From assembly GCA_019636565.1 (NCBI GenBank), contig JAHBXG010000009.1, positions 1 through 64,000 of the forward strand: 64,000 bases of DNA, written 5' to 3'. A program made the position numbers and the translations under genes. Positions within the stretch are counted from its first letter, which is position 1; each line of letters opens with the position of its first letter. Origin of the DNA: Phycisphaeraceae bacterium (lineage in GTDB: Bacteria; Planctomycetota; Phycisphaerae; Phycisphaerales; UBA1924). The notes beneath the pieces are model-generated. The model was not told the origin of the DNA. It did not search any database and was given only the letters and a program-made list of their open reading frames with translations. Positions 8,592 to 17,350 of this stretch are shown here, piece by piece.

Positions 8592-8615
8592 ACTGCTTTT
8601 TTGAACCAAAGCAGT
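8592..8615. other. Perfect 8-bp hairpin
   Basis: ACTGCTTT (8592-8599) and AAAGCAGT (8608-8615) are perfectly complementary around an 8-base loop TTTGAACC. It begins 9 bases after the CCCCGGACCAA array. There is no T-run after it, so it is not a typical intrinsic terminator; an operator or transcript hairpin is possible. Confidence 0.55.
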
Positions 8616-8768
8616 GCGACAACGCACCCCCTCTTTCCATTTTGCAAAAAAGACGTCATCCCTCCGCCGCGCAATCACTTGCGCGCGATTTCACCCAGGT
8701 CGCAGTTACGGTTATTTCGGGCCAATGGCGCTTCGCGCCCCCTCTATAGAGCCCCCCTTTATTCGCTT

Positions 8769-8815
8769 CTCCGCGCTCCACTCCGCGAAACTCCGCAACC
8801 TCCGCAAACTCCGCG
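8769..8815. repeat. Five CTCCGCR units
   Basis: CTCCGCG or CTCCGCA starts at 8769, 8781, 8791, 8800 and 8809, the last three 9 bases apart. This is a degenerate microsatellite of the kind seen in intergenic DNA of several large-genome bacteria. It ends about 50 bases before the GTG start at 8866 and would lie in or near that gene's leader. Confidence 0.7.
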
Positions 8816-8865
8816 TTCTCTTTCGAACTCCCCCTTTGCCACTCTGCTCCTTTGGAGTCTTTCCC

Positions 8866-9507
8866 GTGCCCCCCAACTTCCACTCCATCCTCTACGACTT
8901 CTTCATCCAGAACCACGGCCTCAACTACATCGCCGCCACCTACGAAACGTCCTGGTACGAAGTCGCCGAAATCCTCGACTCCGAACTCGCCAGAAAGTAC
9001 ATGCGCTCCGCCAATCGCGTACTGCGCATCCGCGCCGTCGGGCAGAATCTCCGCAGCCGCCTCGCAGCGATCCAAACGCTCGAATCCACCATCACCGAGC
9101 GCCGCGATTCCAGCCATTCCTCTATCGAGGCACGCCGCCGCGCCGCCACCGCGATTCTCGGCGGCACAAGCCCGCGTGGCCGCGGCAATAGACCGGCCCG
9201 CGAAACAGCACGTCCAAAACCAACGGATCTCTCGCCGGCCCCGAAACCTTCCGTTCGCGAACCAGCAAAGCAGCCCGCGCCCTCGACTCAATCAACCGCC
9301 CCCAACTTAAACAGCAGCCCCGCTCTCATTCCCTCCCGCGGCACTCGCTTCAAGCCCGCCCGCTCACACGCCAAGCAGGCGCAAGTAGCCCATACAACAA
9401 ACTCACCCACCTCTAAGCGCCTTCCCGCTCCATCACGCCCGCGTACGCGCACAGCCGGTTCGCGCCGCCAAGTCCGCCCCGCACAACGCACCGAAAACTC
9501 CTCCTAG
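8866..9507 (+). CDS. Hypothetical protein with a basic, disordered C-terminal half, 213 aa
   Basis: No family recognised. The N-terminal part (about residues 1-95) is compact and helical, with FHSILYDFFIQNHGLNYIA and YETSWYEVAEILDSELARKY, and could form a helical DNA- or protein-binding domain. From about residue 98 the sequence is low complexity and very rich in Arg, Pro, Ser, Thr, Lys and Ala, with almost no acidic residues, so it is probably unfolded and could bind nucleic acid. GTG 8866 is preceded by GGAG at about 8 bases; the frame is open to 8614 but the upstream part lies in the CTCCGCR repeat and looks non-coding. Confidence 0.65.
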   Translation: MPPNFHSILYDFFIQNHGLNYIAATYETSWYEVAEILDSELARKYMRSANRVLRIRAVGQNLRSRLAAIQTLESTITERRDSSHSSIEARRRAATAILGGTSPRGRGNRPARETARPKPTDLSPAPKPSVREPAKQPAPSTQSTAPNLNSSPALIPSRGTRFKPARSHAKQAQVAHTTNSPTSKRLPAPSRPRTRTAGSRRQVRPAQRTENSS

Positions 9508-9649
9508 TTCTTGTTGCACCCGCGCCGCCGGGTCTCGAATGTTCGCCCGTCGCCGCAGGCCAAAGGCCTGCTCGTCCCCGTTCGCCCAAGACTTTGAACT
9601 GGCGCGATCAATCGATAGACTTGCCACGTCCCTCTTCAAGGAGCCCAAA

Positions 9650-10672
9650 GTGCTGCGCACCCTTTTCCTCGCCGCTCTTCTCATCATCGCGCCTCTCTCG
9701 CACGCCGCCGACCCGGCGCGCCCCGATCCGCTCTCTTCCTGGAACGACACCGCTCCGAAGAAGGCAATCGTCGCCTTCGTCGAGAAAGTCACGAAAGAAG
9801 GCTCGCCCGATTTCGTTCCGTCGGTTGATCGCATCGCCACCTTCGATAACGACGGCACCCTCTGGTGCGAGCAGCCGCTCTACGTGCAGGGCGTCTTCGC
9901 GCTCGACCGCGTAAAAGAACTTGCTCCTCAGCACCCGGAGTGGAAGGAAAAGGAGCCCTTCAAGTTCATTCTCGAAGGCAATATCAAGGCAGCCCTCGCC
10001 GGTGGCAATCACGCACTGCTCGAACTGATTGCCGCCACGCACAGCGGCATGAGCGTGAACGATTTCGAAAAGATCGTCTCGCTCTGGCTCGAATCCGCCC
10101 GCCACCCGCGCTTCAAGCAGCCCTACACGCAATGCATCTACGTACCAATGGTCGAACTCGCCGCGTACCTCCGCGCGAACGGCTTCAAAACCTACATCGT
10201 CTCCGGAGGCGGCGTCGAGTTCATGCGCCCTTGGACCGAACAGGCCTACGGAATCCCCTCGGAACAAGTCGTCGGCAGCCGCGGCAAGACCAAGTTCGAA
10301 CTGCGTGACACCGGCCCCGTCCTGATGAAACTCCCCGAAGTCGATTTCATCGATGACGGCCCCGGTAAGCCCATCGGCATCAACGCCTCGATCGGTCGCC
10401 GCCCGCTCATGGCCTTCGGCAACTCCGATGGCGATCTCGAAATGCTCCAGTGGGCCACCATGAACCCCGCCCCCGCCGGTCCGCGTCTTGGCCTCATCGT
10501 CCACCACACCGACGCTGTGCGCGAGTACGCCTACGACCGCGACTCCCACATCGGCAAACTCGACAAAGCGCTCGACGAAGCCCCCAAACAAGGCTGGATT
10601 GTCGTTGACATGAAGAACGATTGGAAACAGATTTTTCCCTTCGCGTCTCCGCCTCCCGAACCCTCCAAATGA
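9650..10672 (+). CDS. Secreted HAD-superfamily phosphatase, 340 aa
   Basis: HAD hydrolase, probably a periplasmic phosphomonoesterase. The start GTG 9650 has AAGGAG 6 bases upstream and yields a clean signal peptide (VLRTLFLAALLIIAPLSHA). HAD motif I is TFDNDGTLW with catalytic D66 and D68, motif II the Ser of YIVSGGG, the motif III Lys lies in GSRGKTKF, and motif IV is FGNSDGDLEML. The helical cap lies between motifs I and II. These features fit the phosphoserine-phosphatase-like branch (acid phosphatase or phosphorylcholine phosphatase type); the substrate cannot be read from sequence. It stands 129 bases before an ABC ATPase gene but shows no functional link to it. Confidence 0.88.
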   Translation: MLRTLFLAALLIIAPLSHAADPARPDPLSSWNDTAPKKAIVAFVEKVTKEGSPDFVPSVDRIATFDNDGTLWCEQPLYVQGVFALDRVKELAPQHPEWKEKEPFKFILEGNIKAALAGGNHALLELIAATHSGMSVNDFEKIVSLWLESARHPRFKQPYTQCIYVPMVELAAYLRANGFKTYIVSGGGVEFMRPWTEQAYGIPSEQVVGSRGKTKFELRDTGPVLMKLPEVDFIDDGPGKPIGINASIGRRPLMAFGNSDGDLEMLQWATMNPAPAGPRLGLIVHHTDAVREYAYDRDSHIGKLDKALDEAPKQGWIVVDMKNDWKQIFPFASPPPEPSK

Positions 10673-10745
10673 AACACCCGGCCCGCGCATGAAACAGCGC
10701 GATCTTCTCCGCTTCACTCCTTCGCAACCGCAGTCTGCATTTCCT

Positions 10746-10785
10746 CCCTTTGTCCCTCTGTCCCTTCGCCCCTTTGCCCCTTCTC
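10746..10785. repeat. Five tandem pyrimidine-rich octamers before the ABC ATPase
   Basis: Five consecutive octamers in exact register: CCCTTTGT, CCCTCTGT, CCCTTCGC, CCCTTTGC, CCCTTCTC. The tract continues as pyrimidines to within a base of the ATG at 10802, so that gene has no Shine-Dalgarno sequence and a C/T-only leader. Confidence 0.75.
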
Positions 10786-10801
10786 CTTCTACCCTCTCCA
10801 T

Positions 10802-11926
<1,125 letters not shown>

Positions 11927-11940
11927 CGCCGCTTCTCTGA

Positions 11941-11977
11941 GGGACGGGGTTGGGAGAAGGGGTTGGGGGAAGGGAGG
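11941..11977 (+). other. G-rich leader with six G-runs
   Basis: Between the ABC ATPase stop and the TTG at 11984 the plus strand has G-runs GGG, GGGG, GGG, GGGG, GGGGG and GGG in 37 bases, enough for a G-quadruplex on the non-template strand and in the mRNA. The last run merges with the Shine-Dalgarno AAGGGAGG. The sequence resembles the repeat inserted in uvrA (55701-55735). Confidence 0.6.
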
Positions 11978-11983
11978 ATTCCT

Positions 11984-13132
11984 TTGTTCAAGCAACCGAT
12001 CCTCCAGTCGCAAGTTCGCCCAGTTCTCTGCGCTATTGCACTGTTCGGCAGTTGGAATTTCGCCTTCTCCGCTCCCCCTCCCGTCCGCTCTATCGCTTGG
12101 GTGCTCGAAATGCACGAAGGGCTCGACCACGCGAGTCAGGCGCGCGATCTCGAGACCCAAATCTCTTCGGCACGCGCCGGCGGCGCGAAAATCATCTGCG
12201 TCGAGATCAGCGGCAAGCCTTGGCGCCTCGACGTGGCGCAGTCCGTCGGCGACGTTCTTGCCGCCAGCGAGCCCCCCTCGATCGCGTTCATTCGATCCGA
12301 CACGGGGGAAGCACCACTCGCGTTTCTGGTTGCAGGCGGCCGGGCCGGTGCGGGATGCTGGATTCAAAGCGACGCAACACTCGTCAGCGATTCCGCCGGA
12401 AACGTCCGCGAACTGGCGGATTCGAAATCGATTGCTGCCACCGAATCGTTCTGGAAGAAGTCGGATGAGCAGTCTCGATTTGCTCCCTACGACGCACTCC
12501 GCGCCGCCATGCTGAACCCTGCGATCGGCTGCTGGATGATTTCTCCCCCGGACGCAAAGCCTGAGATCCGAAACGGTGCCTCCAACGCGTCCGACTTCCC
12601 GGTGATCAGCCTGAGCGAGCCGGGGGCTCAGATTCTCCGGCTCAAGGCCCAGGATGCAATCGCGCTTGGCCTCTGTGCCGCCGTCGCGCCGGACGCCCGT
12701 GCCGCTTTGGAAGCTGCCCTTGCAAAGACAGATGGTTCCAAACCCGAGATGCGAGAGCGCCGCCCGGTCGGCGTCTCCCTCGCGGCGTTGCGGGATCGGG
12801 CGGAATCGCTCCTGGCGCTGGCCGACAAGTCGATGGACGAGGCCGACCCGCACCTGAAACTCAAGGCCGACAGCAAACAGATCGCTCCCAATCGCAAGCA
12901 CGAGGCCGCGTCGCTCGCCAAGCCGGGCCTCGATGCCGCGGCAACCGCCATCGGGGAAACCGAGTCCTTGCTGCGCTCCGACCCGGAGATCCTGCACCGG
13001 CCCGCGCCGGGTCAGGCCGACACCGGTCAGAAGCCCGGACAATTCGAAACGCGTTGGCGGACCAAGCTCCAGCAGGCGAAAGATCGCCTGGAGAAACTCC
13101 AGGCCAAAGCCGACAAACTCGCGGGTGCCTGA
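11984..13132 (+). CDS. Secreted protein with a degenerate ClpP/NfeD-like domain, 382 aa
   Basis: The N-terminus after TTG 11984 is a signal peptide (hydrophobic core VLCAIALFGSWNFAFSA). Residues about 33-200 resemble the ClpP-class serine protease domain of NfeD proteins in layout: a beta strand (SIAWVLEMHEGLD), a helix-strand pair ending in AGGAKIICVEISGKPW, and a loop AGGRAGAGCWIQSDA where active members have S-A-G-A. The serine position is not conserved, so it is probably inactive if related. The C-terminal third is helical and charged (coiled-coil-like, to KLQQAKDRLEKLQAKADKL). TTG 11984 is chosen over TTG 11963 because AAGGGAGG precedes it at 6 bases. Confidence 0.7.
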   Translation: MFKQPILQSQVRPVLCAIALFGSWNFAFSAPPPVRSIAWVLEMHEGLDHASQARDLETQISSARAGGAKIICVEISGKPWRLDVAQSVGDVLAASEPPSIAFIRSDTGEAPLAFLVAGGRAGAGCWIQSDATLVSDSAGNVRELADSKSIAATESFWKKSDEQSRFAPYDALRAAMLNPAIGCWMISPPDAKPEIRNGASNASDFPVISLSEPGAQILRLKAQDAIALGLCAAVAPDARAALEAALAKTDGSKPEMRERRPVGVSLAALRDRAESLLALADKSMDEADPHLKLKADSKQIAPNRKHEAASLAKPGLDAAATAIGETESLLRSDPEILHRPAPGQADTGQKPGQFETRWRTKLQQAKDRLEKLQAKADKLAGA

Positions 13133-13169
13133 GCGCCCGCCTCTCCGTCCTGAAAGGTCAAGGTGCAAC

Positions 13170-13784
13170 GTGCGTCCGAATCGAAGAGGTCGAAAACCCA
13201 AGCCGGTTCGCCCCCGCCGCCATCCGGCCTCCGGCAAGCAGAAGTCGGTTCCCGCGCGTTCCGCACCCATCGTCACGCAGGCCACGATGAGTGTTCCGCT
13301 CATGATGGACCCGCGCGAAACCAAACTCCTGCGCGAGATGCTCTGGCACAACGTGGTCCGTGAGATGCTCTCGACTCTTTGCCTTGAGACCAGCCAGGCA
13401 GACGCCTCGGGCAAGCCGCGCGTGCTCGATGGGCGACTCACGGTCATTACTTTTCGGGGGGAGCGCATCCCGATCGGTGCCGTCCGTCCGCTGATCAATT
13501 TCGGCGTCGGCAACACCAGCGCCGAGAAGCAGCTTTCGATGATGTTGCAGGGCACAGTCTTTCAGATCATCACCCCCGACGGCGACGTTTTCACGCTGCC
13601 CCTTCACGAGATCCGGGGCCTGCACGCGCTCTCCGAGTCGATCATGCAGCAACTCCAGGCCGCGACCGAAAGTGTGGAGTCCAAAGAGACCGGCGCACCC
13701 TTCGGATTCGCCGCGTTCACTTCGCTCGCGCAGGGACTAAACAACCGGCCTATTCCAAAGGCGCCCGATGAACCCGGAGAATGA
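13170..13784 (+). CDS. Hypothetical cytosolic protein, 204 aa
   Basis: No family recognised. The first 35 or so residues are strongly basic and low complexity (NRRGRKPKPVRPRR); from about residue 40 a folded domain begins, with MMDPRETKLLREMLWHNVVR, DGRLTVITFRGERIPIGAVR and VFQIITPDGDVFTLPLHEIRGL. The middle looks like a small beta-barrel that could bind RNA or a ligand. Two starts are credible: GTG 13170 (AAGGTG upstream) and ATG 13287, which would drop the basic tail and give 165 residues. It follows the secreted protein by 37 bases and ends 7 bases before the convergent PIN-domain gene. Confidence 0.7.
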   Translation: MRPNRRGRKPKPVRPRRHPASGKQKSVPARSAPIVTQATMSVPLMMDPRETKLLREMLWHNVVREMLSTLCLETSQADASGKPRVLDGRLTVITFRGERIPIGAVRPLINFGVGNTSAEKQLSMMLQGTVFQIITPDGDVFTLPLHEIRGLHALSESIMQQLQAATESVESKETGAPFGFAAFTSLAQGLNNRPIPKAPDEPGE

Positions 13785-13791
13785 ATCGGCC

Positions 13792-15135
13792 TCAGCGCCT
13801 GGGGTTGCGAGGCGTCCCCGCCCGCACCGAACGCGGCGGGTTGGGCGGATACGGCGACCGAGGTTTCGATACGCCCGGTGCCTGATCTGCCAGTTCGTGC
13901 CCGTTCGCAGCCGACGTCATTTCCTCCGACGATTCGGGCTCGGTTTCCGCAACCGGGCCACCCTGTCGTGCGGTGGGCTCGAGTTCCGATTCACCCGCGG
14001 CCTCGACCGGTGTCGGGCCCTTGTTGAGCGTGTGACCGTTCTCGGCGACCGCCAGTTTCGCAAAGATCAGTCGGCCCGCGGCGGTCTGCAGATTGCTCGT
14101 GACCTGCAGCTCGACCCGGTTTCCGATGAACTCGGCTGCGGCATCCGCCACGACCATGGTCCCGTCATCCAGATAGCCGACGCCCTGCCCCGCCTGCTCA
14201 CCCTCTCGCACCAGCACGACCGAAAGCGATTCGCCCGGTACCAGTGCCGGCTTGAGCGCGTTGGCGAGTTCGTGAATGTTGATCACGCCGATGCTCTGAA
14301 TCTCGGCGACCCGCGCGAGGCCGAGATCGGTCGTCACGATCAGCCCCGGGCTGAGGCGTGCAAACTCGATCAGCATCTGATCCACGGCCTTGCCGGGAAC
14401 CGGCAATTCATCGATGCTGACCGAGACCGTTCCGAGGCGCTGGAGTTTCGTAACCATGTCGAGCCCGCGCCGTCCCTTTGTGCGGGTGAGCCGGTCGCTC
14501 GAGTCTGCGAGTTTCTGAAGTTCGAGCACGACAAAGCGGGGAATAACCACCGGCGATTGGATCAGGCCGGTCGCCGCCATATCCACGAATCGCGCATCGA
14601 TGAGCGCCGAGGAGTCCAGAATCAGCGGCTTGGCGCCGCGAATCTGCTTGGCGAACTCGACATAGGGAATGACCAGCCGGAAGTCGTCTTGCGTTTGCAG
14701 AATCGTGGTCACCGCCAGATAGGCCAGCCCGATTCCGAGCAGCACCTTCGCGGCGCTCGTGACGCGTTCATCGATCTGATAGAGCGTCGCCAAGAGATCG
14801 ACCACGGAGCCGAGCGCGGCGGTGGCCAGCATTGCCGCGGCGATGCCGAAGAACACCGCGATCACCGCGCCGATTTTCTTTTTCCGCGTGAGCAGATCGA
14901 CACTGCCCACCATCGCGGCGATCAGCGTCGCGATGACAAGGATGAAAACTGCAACCCGCGGCCATTCCTTGGGCACGGCCTTGTCGGGCTGAAAGTACAG
15001 CACCGAGAGGGTCGTCACCACGACGAACAGAGCGAAGAACGCCAGGCGCGCGATCCGCAGGAGCGACGCTCGGTACGACTCGGTCTGCTCAACGGCGGAG
15101 GGCAGGCCGACGGGATTCTCGTTCTGTTCGTTCAT
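13792..15135 (-). CDS. PIN/TRAM-domain membrane protein (YacL type), 447 aa
   Basis: Four hydrophobic segments lie in the N-terminal 150 residues, followed by a PIN nuclease-like domain starting LILDSSALIDARF (about residue 170) with acidic residues at later positions (DLGLARVAEIQSIGVINIHEL), then a TRAM RNA-binding domain (VPGESLSVVLVREGEQAGQG, VGYLDDGTMVVADAA, FIGNRVELQVTSNLQTAAGR). This order matches Bacillus YacL and related proteins found near tRNA-modification or ispD genes. The last 75 residues are a Pro/Glu-rich tail. ATG 15135 is chosen because residues before it are not membrane-protein-like; no strong Shine-Dalgarno. Confidence 0.88.
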   Translation of the reverse strand: MNEQNENPVGLPSAVEQTESYRASLLRIARLAFFALFVVVTTLSVLYFQPDKAVPKEWPRVAVFILVIATLIAAMVGSVDLLTRKKKIGAVIAVFFGIAAAMLATAALGSVVDLLATLYQIDERVTSAAKVLLGIGLAYLAVTTILQTQDDFRLVIPYVEFAKQIRGAKPLILDSSALIDARFVDMAATGLIQSPVVIPRFVVLELQKLADSSDRLTRTKGRRGLDMVTKLQRLGTVSVSIDELPVPGKAVDQMLIEFARLSPGLIVTTDLGLARVAEIQSIGVINIHELANALKPALVPGESLSVVLVREGEQAGQGVGYLDDGTMVVADAAAEFIGNRVELQVTSNLQTAAGRLIFAKLAVAENGHTLNKGPTPVEAAGESELEPTARQGGPVAETEPESSEEMTSAANGHELADQAPGVSKPRSPYPPNPPRSVRAGTPRNPRR

Positions 15136-15240
15136 GGCGGTCACTAATTCTACGGACGGCCTGGTTCGGCTGATTCCCGCTTCCGCCGTTCGTCGGCGAA
15201 TCTCATGCCGTTCGTGAGCCGAAAACCCGCACCAGCGCGC

Positions 15241-15246
15241 TAGAAT
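15241..15246 (+). promoter_or_regulatory. Probable -10 element of the SRP RNA gene
   Basis: TAGAAT lies 6 bases upstream of the predicted 5' end of the SRP RNA at 15253, the spacing expected for a sigma-70 -10 box. I see no good -35 match 16-18 bases further up. Confidence 0.45.
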
Positions 15247-15252
15247 CGGGCC

Positions 15253-15380
15253 GCTCCCTCCGATCGACGGCCGGGCCCGGTGCACGGATGGCCCGTGAAC
15301 CTGGTCAGGGCTTGACCGCAGCAGCCATAAGCGGCCGTCGTCCGGTGCCGCCGGTGTCCTGGCCGTCGATCAGGGGGAGC
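15253..15380 (+). ncRNA. ffs: Signal recognition particle RNA (4.5S, small bacterial type)
   Basis: The core GTGAACCTGGTCAGG, followed by GCAGCAGCCATAA, is the conserved helix-8 motif of bacterial SRP RNA, with the symmetric loop CAGG/GCAG at the same 11-base distance as in E. coli 4.5S RNA. The ends close a long hairpin: GATCGACGGCC (15262-15272) pairs perfectly with GGCCGTCGATC (15361-15371), and outside it GCTCCC pairs with GGGAGC out to 15253 and 15380. The four bases at the apical-loop position are TGAC, which fits the URRC class and not GNRA. It binds Ffh for co-translational membrane targeting. It lies between two minus-strand genes in its own direction. Confidence 0.83.
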
Positions 15381-15398
15381 GTTTGTGTCTCACCCGCT

Positions 15399-16610
15399 TC
15401 AGTGTCCGCTGGCGCGGCCCTGATGTTCCAATGCGTCCACGACGTATTCTGCAATCGAGAGCGAACTGGTCGCGGCGGGAGAGGGCGCGTTGCAGATGTT
15501 GACGAGGCCGGGGCGCTGCTCGATCGAAAAATCATCGAGAAGTATGCCGTCGCGGGAGAGCGCCTGAGCGCGTACACCGGCGGGGGCGGGCTGGAGATGC
15601 TCGATCGCCACATCCGGGATGAGTCGCTGCAGGGCGGAAACAAAGGCATGCTTCGAGAATGAGCGGTGGAACTCCCCCGCGCCGGTACGCCAGTACTTCC
15701 TGGCGATCTTCCAGAACGCGGGGTACGAGAGAGTCTCGGCCAGGTCGCGCAGATTGATCGAGGACTTTGAGTACCCCTCGCGGGCGAAGGCGAGCACGGC
15801 GTTCGGGCCACACTCCACCTTGCCGTCGATCATGCGGGTGAAATGGACCCCGAGGAACGGGAAATTGGGATCGGGGACCGGATAGATCAGATTGCGGCAC
15901 AGGCCCTTGGCGTCGTCGCGCAGGGCGAAATACTCGCCGCGGAACGGGACGATCTTGACATCGGGGCGAGCGCCGGTCATGGAAGTGACGCGATCGGAGT
16001 GCAGGCCCGCGCAGTTCACGATCGCGCGCGCGGCGAAGACGCCGGCTTTGCTCTGCACCTCGAACACGTCGTTGACTCGATTGACGGCGGTCGCCCGGGC
16101 GCTTGTGATGACGCGGGAGCCCTGTTGCTCGATGATCCGGACCATTGCGTTGCAGACGGCCGTATATGAAATGATTCCGGTTTCGGGCACATGGATGCCG
16201 GCGACGCCCCGGACGGCGGGTTCGAGTTCATGCAAGCGCGCGGCCGAGATCATCTCGCAGCGCACGCCGTTCGCCTGGCCGCGGTCGAAGATGCGATGGA
16301 GGCCGGGGCGTTCGCTCTCGTCAACCGCCACGATGACCTTGCCGCAGATTTCGAAGGGAACCCGGTGCTCGTTGCAGAATGATTCCAGCAGGTCCTTGCC
16401 TCGGCGGCAGTTGAGGGCTTTCAGGGAACCGGGCTTGTAATAGATGCCCGAGTGGATGACGCCGGAGTTGTGGCCGGTCTGGTGGGCGGCGACGCGTGGT
16501 TCTTTCTCGAGCACAATCACACGCGCGGCGGGATTCCGCTTGATGATCGTGCAGGCGGTTGCGAGGCCGACGATGCCGCCACCGATGACAAGGACGTCGC
16601 AGTCAGACAT
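15399..16610 (-). CDS. lhgO: L-2-hydroxyglutarate oxidase/dehydrogenase
   Basis: FAD enzyme oxidising L-2-hydroxyglutarate to 2-oxoglutarate, feeding electrons to the membrane quinone pool. The 403 residues have the Rossmann FAD motif VLVIGGGIVGLATA (residues about 5-18), the family's HNSGVIHSGIYYKPGSLKA (about 48-66), the R-G-E-Y/F block VPFRGEYFALRDDAKGLCRN, YPVPDPNFPFLGVHFTRMI, and a C-terminal FAD-contact region near NICNAPSPAATSSLSIAEYV. ATG 16610 starts the protein directly at the FAD fold. It lies 29 bases downstream of gmhA and is probably co-transcribed, although no pathway link is obvious. Confidence 0.92.
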   Translation of the reverse strand: MSDCDVLVIGGGIVGLATACTIIKRNPAARVIVLEKEPRVAAHQTGHNSGVIHSGIYYKPGSLKALNCRRGKDLLESFCNEHRVPFEICGKVIVAVDESERPGLHRIFDRGQANGVRCEMISAARLHELEPAVRGVAGIHVPETGIISYTAVCNAMVRIIEQQGSRVITSARATAVNRVNDVFEVQSKAGVFAARAIVNCAGLHSDRVTSMTGARPDVKIVPFRGEYFALRDDAKGLCRNLIYPVPDPNFPFLGVHFTRMIDGKVECGPNAVLAFAREGYSKSSINLRDLAETLSYPAFWKIARKYWRTGAGEFHRSFSKHAFVSALQRLIPDVAIEHLQPAPAGVRAQALSRDGILLDDFSIEQRPGLVNICNAPSPAATSSLSIAEYVVDALEHQGRASGH

Positions 16611-16639
16611 AGTCGCGGAGAAGCCTTTCGCCACTCGAC

Positions 16640-17350
16640 TCAATGAGCGCCTGCGGCCGCCTTCGAGCGGATTTCGGAGGGCTTGATCTCCTGCAGTCGA
16701 TCGCGGTCCAGCGCCATCTGATCGAGTTGTTTTTCCACGGCGCAGATCAGCACATGGAGAAGAAGCATATGGATTTCCTGGATGCGATCGGCGTACTGCG
16801 TTTCCGCCTTGCCGGACTTTGCATCGGTCAGGCCGGGCACGATCCACTCGACATCGCACATTCCCTTCAGCCGGCCGCCGCCCTTGCCGAGCAGCGCGAA
16901 CGTGTGGGTGCCCCGGGCTTTGGCGACTTCGACGGCGCGGATGACGTTTTCGCTGTTGCCGCTTGTGGACAGCACGACGAGCACGTCACCCTTTTGGGCA
17001 AATGCTTCGGTCCACCGGGAGAAGACGTTGTCGTATCCAAAGTCGTTTGCGGTGCAGGTGAGGTGGCCGGGATCGATGCAGGCGATGGCCGGATAGGCGG
17101 GGCGGTTGTGTCTGTAGCGACCGGTGAACTCTTCGCAGAAGTGAAGGGCGTCGGCGGACGAACCGCCGTTGCCACAGGCGAGCACCTTGCGCCCCTCCGT
17201 GAACGCGGAGGCGATGATCTTGGCGCCTTGCGCGATCTTGCGAAGGTTCGATTCTTCTGCGACAAAGGACTCGAGAGTCCGCCGGGCGGCATCAAACTCG
17301 CCCTGAATCATTGCGAGTTCGGCCTGAGTTTCGCCTGATTGCTTGCGCAT
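16640..17350 (-). CDS. gmhA: Sedoheptulose-7-phosphate isomerase (SIS domain)
   Basis: Converts sedoheptulose 7-phosphate to D-glycero-D-manno-heptose 7-phosphate, the entry to nucleotide-heptose synthesis. The 236-residue SIS protein has the signature CGNGGSSADALHFCEEFTGRY, the second SIS element VVLSTSGNSENVIRAVEVAK, and the conserved ETQYADRIQEIHMLLLHVLI helix. ATG 17350 gives the usual family length; a GTG at 17368 is also in frame. Other heptose genes (hddC-like and gmhB) are about 3.6 kb away on the plus strand. lhgO follows by 29 bases. Confidence 0.92.
   Translation of the reverse strand: MRKQSGETQAELAMIQGEFDAARRTLESFVAEESNLRKIAQGAKIIASAFTEGRKVLACGNGGSSADALHFCEEFTGRYRHNRPAYPAIACIDPGHLTCTANDFGYDNVFSRWTEAFAQKGDVLVVLSTSGNSENVIRAVEVAKARGTHTFALLGKGGGRLKGMCDVEWIVPGLTDAKSGKAETQYADRIQEIHMLLLHVLICAVEKQLDQMALDRDRLQEIKPSEIRSKAAAGAH

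Larger units (their letters stand above)
7779..8865. other. Repeat-rich gap without a convincing gene
   Basis: The 1.1 kb between speA and the next plus-strand gene contains only short or compositionally odd frames. It is pyrimidine-rich on the plus strand and holds three short repeat or hairpin elements listed separately. One plus-strand frame (8201-8356) reads like the end of a protein (DFICDGIVEDTDSQGFVAHN, ending at TAA 8354-8356) but has no usable start codon and could be a remnant. A minus-strand frame over the same bases (8147-8674) is equally open, so strand cannot be settled. The speA promoter should lie at the 7779 end. Confidence 0.55.
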
